NCBI GenBank assembly: GCA_964615195.1
Contig: CAZTNG010000094.1
Span: 1-7,948, forward strand
Length of the DNA stretch: 7,948 nt
Reading direction: 5' to 3'
Source: HGM20899 sp964615195
GTDB lineage: Bacteria > Pseudomonadota > Gammaproteobacteria > Enterobacterales > Succinivibrionaceae
Part shown: positions 1 through 6,017 of the stretch, piece by piece
How positions within the stretch are numbered: position 1 is the stretch's first letter
Layout of the letters: each line of letters opens with the position of its first letter
Position numbers and translations under genes: made by a program
The notes under the pieces: model-generated
What the model was told of the DNA's origin: nothing
The model's input: only the letters and a program-made list of their open reading frames with translations
The model's database searches: none

Positions 1-85
1 AACAAATTGCCTACTTATAGGAAACATTATAGTAAACTTTTTTTTAAATTCATGGTAATAATATAGGAATTCCTTATTAAAAAAT

Positions 86-111
86 AAAAAGAAGGCTTTC
101 GCCTTCTTTTT
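86..111 (-). terminator. Rho-independent terminator of yidE (bidirectional-looking)
   Basis: A perfect 11-bp stem (86-96 with 101-111) encloses the tetraloop TTTC. Its GC core is GAAGGC/GCCTTC and its outer arms are A/T runs. Read on the minus strand, the stem ends in a T-rich tract beginning 18 nt after the yidE stop. On the plus strand it also ends in T6, so it could terminate transcription entering from the left edge. Bases 1-85 hold no gene I can support. Confidence 0.85.
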
Positions 112-129
112 TATTCATTACCGTAGCTA

Positions 130-1947
130 TTAGCCCATACAAGCGTAGCCAATTACAATCATAATCTGCGGTGTAAGTATACGCAAGAACATGGTAAATG
201 GATATACAGTTGCATAACCTAAAGAACTTGCTTCAGAATTATGATATAAACCATTAGCGAATGCTAGAGCTGGAGGATCTGTCATAGAACCAGCAAGCAT
301 ACCACAAACTGACAAGTAGTTAATCTTAGACATTCTGTACGCTAATAAACCACAAATGAGTAATGGAACTATAGTTACAAACACACCAAAGCCCATCCAC
401 TTTAAGCCAGCACCATGAATAAGCACTTCAAAGAAACCATTAGCACCTGCATTAAAGCCTACAATTGCTAGGAATAATACAATACCAATTTCTCTTAACG
501 CGCTATTACCTGCAGAAGGCATAAACCAATGAATTTTATTAAATGTTAAGATATGACCATAACGAGATAGAATCAATGCTATCACTAACGGACCACCAGC
601 AAGACCTAACTTAAGGGCTGCAGGTAAACCAGGAACTGGAATTGAAACGCAACCTAAAAGCATACCTAATGCTAAACCAATAAATACTGGTAACATATGT
701 ACATTATGCATAGCAGCAGTACTATTACCAATCACATTAGCAACAGCATCAATTGATTCTTTACGACCAACTAAATTTAATTGATCACCAAATTGAAGAG
801 TAGTACCACTATGAGGAATGAATTCCATACCCGTACGAATTAAACGTGATACAGCAACATCAAACTTGGACTTAATTTCAAGAGAATCTAAGGTTTTACC
901 TAAAATCTTCTCATTAGTAACTACAATTTTACGTACGGTTAAATCTGTACCCTTTGTAGTTAATGAAACTTGAACTGGTTCACCAATATAGTTGCAAGCA
1001 TTTGAAAGAACATTATCATTTCCAACAAGGTGTAGTATATCGCCTGACTTAATTACAGTAGTTCCCTTTGGTACCATAAGAGTTGTGCCACGCTTTAATC
1101 GTGAACAAACAACTTCGCCACTTTGTAGAACTGATATTTCACTAATTGTCTTATTAAATACTTCTGGATTATTAACACTAACATTCTGAGTATTTAAATC
1201 TTTACGATTACTCTTCTTCTGAAGTTCGTATAATTCGCCTTCATGCTCAACATTAACACGGAAAGCAAAACGAATTATGAACATTGCAATAAGAATACCG
1301 CAAATACCAAATGGATATGCAATTGCATAAGCACTAGAAACCTGATCTTTATTAAAGCCTTCAGGGATTCCATTTACAAAGCCATTTGCCATTTCTGAAA
1401 TCATTGCTTGACCGGCACCTAAAGCTGGAGTATTTGTTACAGCACCAGCATAAATACCAATTGCAGAATCTAAAGGTAAACCAAAAATAACGTTATAACT
1501 TAAAGCAATAGTTGCACCTAATAATACAATTACAACAGCATAAGATATTAATTTTAAGCCTGCGCCCTTGAGACTTGCAAAAAATCCAGGACCTACTTGG
1601 ATACCAATTGTGTATACGAAGAGAATTAAACCAAATTCCTGCATATACTTGAGCACATCCTTAAAGGATTGAAATTCAGCAAATTTTCTTGAATATTTTT
1701 GTACTTCATCAGTAAGATTACTTCCTTCAGATCCTAAGGATACTAAATCCAAAGAAGACTGTATGGAACTAGGAATCCAACCTTGGTATTGAGCTAACCA
1801 ACCCACAAAAATACCACCAAAAAGCACACCGCCGATGCCTAAGCCGACGCCCTTATATTTCAAATTACCTAGCAAAATACCAATTATTGATGCTAGGGAT
1901 ATCAAAATCGTAATTGTTGATATCCAGTTAAAAGTGAATATACCCAT
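130..1947 (-). CDS. yidE: YidE-type transporter, aspartate:alanine exchanger (AAE) family
   Basis: Inner-membrane protein of 605 aa that closely matches E. coli YidE from memory, for example in the blocks GVGLGIGGVLFGG (33-45), EFGLILFVYTIGIQVGPGFF (104-123) and AGSMTDPPALAFAN (552-565). The order is an N-terminal membrane half (about 10-230), two cytosolic TrkA-C/RCK-C domains (about 257-323 and 336-408), and a C-terminal membrane half (about 415-603). The signatures TNTPALG (171-177) and TDPPALA (556-562) occupy matching places in the two halves and probably form the substrate path. Compared with E. coli YidE (about 553 aa), there is an extra hydrophilic stretch at about 57-101. The ATG is the first possible start, since an in-frame TAA lies two codons upstream; AAGGA lies 19 nt before it, which is a poor spacing. 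Known AAE members exchange aspartate for alanine or export succinate (SucE). The YidE substrate is unknown, so dicarboxylate or amino-acid transport is inference. Confidence 0.93.
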   Translation of the reverse strand: MGIFTFNWISTITILISLASIIGILLGNLKYKGVGLGIGGVLFGGIFVGWLAQYQGWIPSSIQSSLDLVSLGSEGSNLTDEVQKYSRKFAEFQSFKDVLKYMQEFGLILFVYTIGIQVGPGFFASLKGAGLKLISYAVVIVLLGATIALSYNVIFGLPLDSAIGIYAGAVTNTPALGAGQAMISEMANGFVNGIPEGFNKDQVSSAYAIAYPFGICGILIAMFIIRFAFRVNVEHEGELYELQKKSNRKDLNTQNVSVNNPEVFNKTISEISVLQSGEVVCSRLKRGTTLMVPKGTTVIKSGDILHLVGNDNVLSNACNYIGEPVQVSLTTKGTDLTVRKIVVTNEKILGKTLDSLEIKSKFDVAVSRLIRTGMEFIPHSGTTLQFGDQLNLVGRKESIDAVANVIGNSTAAMHNVHMLPVFIGLALGMLLGCVSIPVPGLPAALKLGLAGGPLVIALILSRYGHILTFNKIHWFMPSAGNSALREIGIVLFLAIVGFNAGANGFFEVLIHGAGLKWMGFGVFVTIVPLLICGLLAYRMSKINYLSVCGMLAGSMTDPPALAFANGLYHNSEASSLGYATVYPFTMFLRILTPQIMIVIGYACMG

Positions 1948-1962
1948 ACATTAAGTACCAGA

Positions 1963-1980
1963 TTTTTCCTTAAGGATAAA
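1963..1980. promoter_or_regulatory. Operator-like palindrome in the yidE leader
   Basis: TTTTTCCTTAAGGATAAA has a perfect 10-bp palindromic core (TCCTTAAGGA, 1967-1976) with T/A arms that match except at one symmetric position. It lies 15-33 nt upstream of the yidE ATG, inside the predicted transcript, and contains the only AAGGA near that start. It could be a repressor site or chance in AT-rich DNA. No regulator is recognised. Confidence 0.25.
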
Positions 1981-2040
1981 GTTAATCTTATTGAAGTGAA
2001 CGCTAATGACAAGCAAAGCCTGTTCCATGCTACCGCGCGT

Positions 2041-2069
2041 ATTCTACCTACTTTTTCAGAAATTTTAAA
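2041..2069 (-). promoter_or_regulatory. Candidate sigma70 promoter of yidE
   Basis: On the minus strand TTTAAA (2064-2069) and TAGAAT (2041-2046) are separated by 17 bp; the -35 matches consensus at 4 of 6 and the -10 at 5 of 6. Transcription would start near 2034, giving a leader of about 87 nt. That leader contains an unusually GC-rich patch and a 6-bp stem, ACAGGC-TTT-GCTTGT, with one G-U pair. Assignment is by eye only. Confidence 0.35.
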
Positions 2070-2153
2070 CAGATCACTGTAAAAATTTTGTTAGTTCACA
2101 TTTTTTTATTAAAAAAATTGCATAAAATATAGTATTTAGTTATTAAAATCATT

Positions 2154-3050
2154 TTACTTAAGAACAAAACTAACATTTAAAATAGCTTTCGTACCATTTT
2201 GCAATCTAACATCTTTGCTATATTTAAGTTTTTTAGCATAATCTACGGCTGAATCATCAAGTATTTGAAAACCACTACTACGACGAATTGAAACTTTAGT
2301 GACAGATCCTGTTGCATTCAATTCTAATAAAAGAATAGTAGTTCCATCTTGACCTAGTCGCCTAGCTCTTGGTGGGTATGCAAGAGTTGGAGCATATACT
2401 AGTGATAAGCTAGATGCATCAATAGGCTCCAATAGTCCATTAGCAATTCCTTTTGCAGCTACATTATTACTTGCAGTTGTATGACTTGTATCTTTATTGT
2501 CGCGAGCATCATCATTAAAACTGTTATTTTTATTGGTTGATAAGTCTTTTGTAGGAGTTATATCTCCTGATAAACTTGTGTTTTTATGGTCTAATTTTGA
2601 AGTGACTTTAGAAGTTGCTTGTTTTGGTGTAGCTTGAGCTTGCGCAGTATTTTCAGTTTTAGCAGGCTTTTTACTTGGCTTTGGTTTATCACTTGGCTTT
2701 TTATTTGGATGATTAACCGCATTTACGTTATGTGCTGGCGGCGTAGCCGTAGATATTTGCTCTTGCTTTGTTGTTTTTGTCGTTTCTTTTTCACTTGCAA
2801 TTTCATTGCTTTTCAAGATTTCTTGAGTGTGACTAATATGGCTTATTTCTTCATTTTTATGTGTAGACGGTTCACTTAAAGCTTCTGTTGAGGATGTAGA
2901 CCTTGATTTTACAATAAAACCAATAGCAATCCCCTTGCGGCTTTTTGTTTCTAAAACTTCGGATGAATTACTTACAATATAAACCCAAGATATTAAACAC
3001 AAATGAGTAGCAAAAACAAAAATAAAAACTAAGAATTTGCATTTACACAT
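2154..3050 (-). CDS. TonB-family energy transducer
   Basis: A TonB protein couples the ExbB/ExbD proton-driven motor to outer-membrane receptors for iron chelates, vitamins and similar ligands. From the ATG at 3050 it has 298 aa. There is a single N-terminal membrane segment (about 6-26) with His16 and Ser27 spaced as His20 and Ser31 in E. coli TonB. A long low-complexity periplasmic linker (about 31-216), rich in Ser, Thr, Asn and Lys, has its Lys-Pro section around 105-125. A TonB C-terminal domain (about 217-298) carries the YPPRARRLGQDG block and the RRSSG motif. The linker is longer and poorer in proline than in E. coli TonB (239 aa in total). Start choice is open: an in-frame TTG at 3092 would add 14 residues and neither start has a good ribosome site. 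I prefer the ATG because a TATAAT (3081-3086) lies between the two. No exbB/exbD or receptor gene is in the window, so its partners are unseen; it could be a paralogue rather than the main tonB. Confidence 0.85.
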   Translation of the reverse strand: MCKCKFLVFIFVFATHLCLISWVYIVSNSSEVLETKSRKGIAIGFIVKSRSTSSTEALSEPSTHKNEEISHISHTQEILKSNEIASEKETTKTTKQEQISTATPPAHNVNAVNHPNKKPSDKPKPSKKPAKTENTAQAQATPKQATSKVTSKLDHKNTSLSGDITPTKDLSTNKNNSFNDDARDNKDTSHTTASNNVAAKGIANGLLEPIDASSLSLVYAPTLAYPPRARRLGQDGTTILLLELNATGSVTKVSIRRSSGFQILDDSAVDYAKKLKYSKDVRLQNGTKAILNVSFVLK

Positions 3051-3080
3051 AAAAATTTTCAAATAATAAAATGATTTGAA

Positions 3081-3086
3081 ATTATA
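3081..3086 (-). promoter_or_regulatory. Candidate -10 element for tonB
   Basis: The minus strand reads TATAAT here, 30 nt upstream of the ATG at 3050, which would give a leader of about 24 nt. No good -35 lies 16-18 bp upstream. If used, it excludes the TTG at 3092 as start, because transcription would begin downstream of it. I found no convincing Fur box in the divergent region. Confidence 0.3.
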
Positions 3087-3224
3087 ACCCAAACATAAGA
3101 CTTTCGCCGTTAATTTTATCTCACAAAATCCTAATACTTATATTAAATATGTTAAATTTGAGCCATATTAATAAGATATAACTCAATATATTAATCTTTT
3201 TGTTCATTAAATTATTAAAGTAGT

Positions 3225-3230
3225 TATAAT
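3225..3230 (+). promoter_or_regulatory. Candidate -10 element of nhaB
   Basis: A perfect TATAAT lies 52 nt before the nhaB ATG. The -35 is poor; TTGTTC at 3200-3205 has a 19-bp spacer. Transcription would start near 3237. The leader is almost purely A/T, and the only Shine-Dalgarno-like sequence is AGG at 3269-3271, 11 nt from the start codon. Confidence 0.45.
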
Positions 3231-3282
3231 GCACGGCAGTTTTATATTTCTTTATTTTCATTATTTTTAGGTATAATTTTTT

Positions 3283-4890
3283 ATGTCGAAAATTCAAGCT
3301 AATACCTCTCCTACAGGGAACCCTATGGTTGCTCTCGCGAGGAACTTTCTTGGTGATGCACCAAGCTGGTATAAAATATTCATTCTATGCTGTCTTCTTG
3401 TTAATCCTGTTTTGTTTCAAGCCTCACCATTTTTTAGTGGTTGGGTGCTTGTTGGTGAATTTATTTTCACTCTTGCAATGGCTCTTAAATGCTACCCTCT
3501 ACTTCCTGGCGGTCTAATTGCTATTGAAGCTCTATTCATTGGCATGACAGGTGTTGAAGCTGTTAAACATGAAATATCAAATAATCTAGAAGTTATTCTA
3601 TTATTAATGTTTATGGTAGCTGGTATCCATTTTATAAAGAATCTTCTACTTCTAGTATTTACTCAGATTCTAGTAAAAGTTAAATCTAAGGTTTTACTTT
3701 CACTAATATTCTGTTCAATGGCGGCGTTCCTGTCAGCATTTTTAGATGCATTAACAGTTTTAGCTGTAATTATTACAGTATGTATGGGCTTTTACGCTGT
3801 TTACCACAACTACGTAGCAAGTGATAACTCACCATTAAATGATAACACTAATATTAAAGGAGAAAATCGTAAGGATTTAGACGATTTCCGTGATTTTCTA
3901 AAATCTTTATTAATGCATTCAGGTGTAGGTACAGCTCTTGGTGGCATTTGTACTATAGTCGGTGAACCTCAAAATCTTATCATCGGCGAACAGGCTGGTT
4001 GGCACTTTGCTGAATTTGCTTTACGCGTAGCTCCTGTATCAATTCCTGTCCTAATTGCAGGTCTCGCAACTTGCGCAGGCGTAGAAATGTTTAAGATTTT
4101 TGGCTTTGGTAAAAAAATTCCAGAACGCGTTTATACAATCTTAAAAGAAAGCTCTGAAAAACAAATTAAAGCTTTCACTCTTGAAGATAAGGTTTCACTA
4201 ATTAGCCAAGCACTCATTGCATGTTGGTTAATTGCAGGTTTAGCTTTCCATTTAGCTGCTGTTGGTCTAATTGGTTTGTCAGTAATTGTATTTGCTACAT
4301 CTTTAACTGGTGTTAATAATGAATCAAAAATTGGTAAAGCCTTTACTGAAAGTTTGCCATTTACATCATTACTTTGTGTATTCTTCACTGTAGTAGCTGT
4401 AATAATGGATCAAAAACTTTTTGAACCAATAATTAATTACGTGCTTTCCGTTGATAAAGAAAACCAATTACCACTTTTTTATATAGCAAACGGCATTCTT
4501 TCAATGGTTTCTGATAACGTATTCGTTGCTACAGTTTATATTAATCAGGTGAAAGAAGCTTTAGTTGCAGGTGTAATAAGCCATGAACAATTTAACCATT
4601 TAGCAATTGCTATCAATGCTGGTACTAACCTACCTTCTGTTGCAACACCAAATGGTCAAGCTGCATTCTTATTCCTTTTAACATCAGCACTTGCTCCGTT
4701 AATCCGTCTATCTTATGGCAGAATGCTTGTAATGGCTCTTCCTTATACCATCGTTTTGTCAATTGTTGGTTTGTTATGCACATGGTTTATCCTTCCAGCT
4801 GCAACTGATTGGTTCATTGATATGGGATGGATTGCTCCACATATAATTCCAGGTGAAGCAGCTAGCGTTGCAGCATCTGCAGCACATTAA
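3283..4890 (+). CDS. nhaB: Na+/H+ antiporter NhaB
   Basis: Inner-membrane antiporter that expels Na+ in exchange for H+ and supports pH and sodium homeostasis. The 535-aa product follows E. coli NhaB (513 aa) nearly end to end: RNFLG (20-24), EFIFTLAMALKCYPLLPGG, SAFLDALTV with Asp155, VGEPQNLI (GEPQN 227-231), SDNVFVAT with Asp411 and Asn412, TNLPSVATPNGQAAF (448-462) and LTSALAPLIRLSYGRM. Asp155 lies in the block containing the conserved membrane aspartate implicated in Na+ transport in Vibrio NhaB (about Asp147 there). The LDA...GEPQN and SDN...TPNGQ pairs reflect the two-fold repeat of the ion transporter superfamily. It differs from E. coli NhaB in an N-terminus about 9 residues longer and a short Ala-rich tail. 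The gene ends in tandem TAA TAA, followed by its own terminator. It is divergent from tonB and sits upstream of dsbB, as nhaB does in other gammaproteobacteria. Confidence 0.97.
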   Translation: MSKIQANTSPTGNPMVALARNFLGDAPSWYKIFILCCLLVNPVLFQASPFFSGWVLVGEFIFTLAMALKCYPLLPGGLIAIEALFIGMTGVEAVKHEISNNLEVILLLMFMVAGIHFIKNLLLLVFTQILVKVKSKVLLSLIFCSMAAFLSAFLDALTVLAVIITVCMGFYAVYHNYVASDNSPLNDNTNIKGENRKDLDDFRDFLKSLLMHSGVGTALGGICTIVGEPQNLIIGEQAGWHFAEFALRVAPVSIPVLIAGLATCAGVEMFKIFGFGKKIPERVYTILKESSEKQIKAFTLEDKVSLISQALIACWLIAGLAFHLAAVGLIGLSVIVFATSLTGVNNESKIGKAFTESLPFTSLLCVFFTVVAVIMDQKLFEPIINYVLSVDKENQLPLFYIANGILSMVSDNVFVATVYINQVKEALVAGVISHEQFNHLAIAINAGTNLPSVATPNGQAAFLFLLTSALAPLIRLSYGRMLVMALPYTIVLSIVGLLCTWFILPAATDWFIDMGWIAPHIIPGEAASVAASAAH

Positions 4891-4895
4891 TAATG

Positions 4896-4940
4896 TTTTA
4901 AGTGAACAGCAAATAATTAACTGCAGAACTTAACTTAAAA
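4896..4940 (+). repeat. Inverted repeat in the nhaB 3' untranslated region
   Basis: TTTTAAGT (4896-4903) and ACTTAAAA (4933-4940) are perfect 8-nt inverted arms around a 29-nt loop, between the stop codon and the terminator. The pair may fold at the transcript 3' end. The arms are AT-rich, so chance is possible. Confidence 0.3.
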
Positions 4941-4953
4941 TATTAATTCCAAT

Positions 4954-4993
4954 AAAAAAAGAATCTTTACCTCAAAAGTGAAGATTCTTTTTT
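4954..4993 (+). terminator. Rho-independent terminator of nhaB
   Basis: The stem GAATCTTTAC (4961-4970) pairs with GTGAAGATTC (4978-4987) through 10 bp including one G-U, with the 7-nt loop CTCAAAA. T6 follows at 4988-4993. The A7 before the stem extends it and would make it act in both directions. It separates nhaB from dsbB transcription. Confidence 0.85.
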
Positions 4994-5022
4994 ATTTGTC
5001 ATAATAATTGTCGTCTAGAGCT

Positions 5023-5051
5023 TTGACATAAATAACATGACCTAGTATTAT
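5023..5051 (+). promoter_or_regulatory. Strong sigma70 promoter of dsbB
   Basis: A perfect -35 TTGACA (5023-5028) is followed after exactly 17 bp by TATTAT (5046-5051), 5 of 6 to consensus. It is the best promoter match in the window. It lies 30 bp after the nhaB terminator, so dsbB is transcribed independently. The predicted start near 5058 leaves a leader of about 117 nt. Confidence 0.7.
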
Positions 5052-5082
5052 TCTTTATATAAAGAACATCTAACATATGCTT

Positions 5083-5142
5083 AAATAAAGATAAACAAAA
5101 TTTGTAAGACTTTATTTTTACTAAAAAATTAGCATAAATGCT
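5083..5142 (+). promoter_or_regulatory. Inverted repeats in the dsbB leader
   Basis: AAATAAAG (5083-5090) pairs perfectly with CTTTATTT (5110-5117). Nested within it, ACAA (5095-5098) can pair with TTGT (5102-5105). A second palindrome, AGCATAAATGCT (5131-5142), lies immediately before TACAAT (5144-5149), which could be a second -10 element. The ribosome site AAGGA (5161-5165) lies 19 nt further on. These may be an operator or a folded leader; no known riboswitch is recognised. Confidence 0.35.
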
Positions 5143-5174
5143 CTACAATTAATTTCTAACAAGGACTAAACACA

Positions 5175-5732
5175 ATGTTAAAGAATCTATCTCTAAAATT
5201 TTTCTTTCCACATTCGAGATTATTTTGGGCTCTTCTTTTTATAGGTTTCATATTCTATGAATCATGCGGTTTGTTTTTTCAATATGTTCTTAATCTAAAT
5301 CCATGCATAGAATGCGTTTATGAACGTGCTTGCTTTATGTTCTTTGGCGTTGCAGCTATTATTGGCATGATTGCTTGTAAAAATATATTGTTTAGAATCA
5401 TCGCATGTGCAACTTGGCTTTGTTCTTCATTATGGGGACTCATCATTGCCATTGAACACAGAGGGTTTGAAATTGCTCATAATGATCCTTTTGGTCCTAC
5501 ATGTGGTTTTAGAGCAGAATTTCCAGCATGGTTTAAGCTTGATGAATGGCTCCCTTCTGTATTTGCCCCTACTGGTATATGTGGAGATGCAATATGGAAT
5601 TTTGCAGGTCTAACAATGGTACAATGGATTATTATTATCTATGTATGCAATTTAGTAGTTGCTAGTGTATTTTTACTTTTAAGCTTAATTCCACTAAAAA
5701 AATATAACAAAATGCTCAATCCTAGTGAATAA
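5175..5732 (+). CDS. dsbB: Disulfide bond formation protein DsbB
   Basis: Inner-membrane quinone reductase that reoxidises DsbA, passing electrons from periplasmic thiols to ubiquinone or menaquinone. At 185 aa it is close to E. coli DsbB (176 aa). Four membrane helices are visible (about 17-36, 55-68, 71-91 and 146-172). The catalytic pairs are present: Cys44-Ile-Glu-Cys47, followed by YER with Arg51 (matching quinone-contacting Arg48 of E. coli), and Cys110/Cys136, whose 26-residue spacing equals that of E. coli Cys104/Cys130. The LDEWLPSVF block between them matches LDKWVPQVF. An acidic residue inside the CXXC is unlike the CVLC of E. coli. Six further cysteines (31, 53, 68, 78, 83, 158) lie mostly in or near membrane segments. 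The start is fixed by AAGGA 9 nt upstream, and the gene ends in tandem TAA TAA. No dsbA is in the window. I am confident it is DsbB rather than DsbI, given its length and motifs. Confidence 0.96.
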   Translation: MLKNLSLKFFFPHSRLFWALLFIGFIFYESCGLFFQYVLNLNPCIECVYERACFMFFGVAAIIGMIACKNILFRIIACATWLCSSLWGLIIAIEHRGFEIAHNDPFGPTCGFRAEFPAWFKLDEWLPSVFAPTGICGDAIWNFAGLTMVQWIIIIYVCNLVVASVFLLLSLIPLKKYNKMLNPSE

Positions 5733-5781
5733 TAAATTACTAGATTTTTTGCAAAATATTGCACAATAATTGTTACAACTC

Positions 5782-5820
5782 CCCCTAATAATTGTGAGAA
5801 CAAATTAGGGGTGTTTTTTT
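5782..5820 (+). terminator. Rho-independent terminator of dsbB
   Basis: CCCCTAAT (5782-5789) pairs with ATTAGGGG (5804-5811). Inside, TTGT (5792-5795) pairs with ACAA (5800-5803) around a GAGA (GNRA-type) tetraloop, leaving a 2-nt bulge. The stem is followed by TGT and T6. It is the most GC-rich hairpin in the window. Confidence 0.88.
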
Positions 5821-5912
5821 GTATCAACTAATACTTTAGAAATAATTAAGAGAAATTTTTAAAAGTTATATACCTATATCAAATAATACCTCCTTAAAAA
5901 AGAAATTTTTCA

Positions 5913-5940
5913 TTGAAGCAATATTTTATAAGTCTATAAT
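5913..5940 (+). promoter_or_regulatory. Sigma70 promoter of the lipoprotein operon
   Basis: TTGAAG (5913-5918) and a perfect TATAAT (5935-5940) are separated by 16 bp. Transcription would start near 5947, giving a leader of about 70 nt before the CsgG-like gene. No other promoter is evident within the three-gene operon. Confidence 0.6.
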
Positions 5941-5950
5941 TAACTAATCT

Positions 5951-5987
5951 TCTTTAGTGTGTTTTTACATTATTCTAAAGATTTTTT
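5951..5987 (+). promoter_or_regulatory. Leader hairpin followed by T6 (possible attenuator)
   Basis: TCTTTAG (5951-5957) pairs with CTAAAGA (5975-5981) through 7 bp across a 17-nt loop, and T6 follows directly (5982-5987). The layout resembles an intrinsic terminator inside the leader, but the stem is AT-rich and the loop long, so it would be weak. No leader peptide or known riboswitch is recognised. Confidence 0.25.
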
Positions 5988-6017
5988 GTTTACTCCTATA
6001 TGTAAAGGTCAACAATT

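Noticed and set aside
1..85. Partial gene or promoter at the left edge
   Set aside because: Two plus frames are open for about 20 codons and the minus strand has TATAAT at 31-26, but there is no -35 and no recognisable peptide.
992..1189. Plus-strand open frame of 65 codons inside yidE
   Set aside because: It lies wholly antisense to a conserved transporter gene, lacks a ribosome site and resembles no family.
2064..2085. Palindrome ACAGATCACTGT as a regulator site
   Set aside because: Only four bases at each end are symmetric and it matches no operator I recognise; the order is opposite to a LexA box.
2088..2102. CRP-like half-site TGTGA on the minus strand upstream of yidE
   Set aside because: Only one half is present; the partner TCACA is missing at the proper distance.
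2101..2120. Possible terminator between tonB and yidE
   Set aside because: The potential stem is pure A/T with almost no loop definition; it cannot be told apart from AT-rich spacer.
2619..2879. Plus-strand open frame of 86 codons inside tonB
   Set aside because: It is the reverse of the low-complexity linker, giving an artificial Phe/Arg/Trp-rich product.
3093..3282. Fur box expected near a tonB gene
   Set aside because: Stretches such as TTTTCATTATTTTT look partly similar, but no segment approaches the 19-bp consensus.
3329..3517. Alternative plus frame inside nhaB
   Set aside because: It overlaps a clearly conserved nhaB frame; a shadow.
4131..4388. Minus-strand frame inside nhaB
   Set aside because: It is antisense to conserved nhaB sequence, with no motif or start signal.
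5639..5827. Minus-strand frame covering the dsbB end and terminator
   Set aside because: It runs through a strong terminator hairpin and the dsbB C-terminus, and has no recognisable domain.
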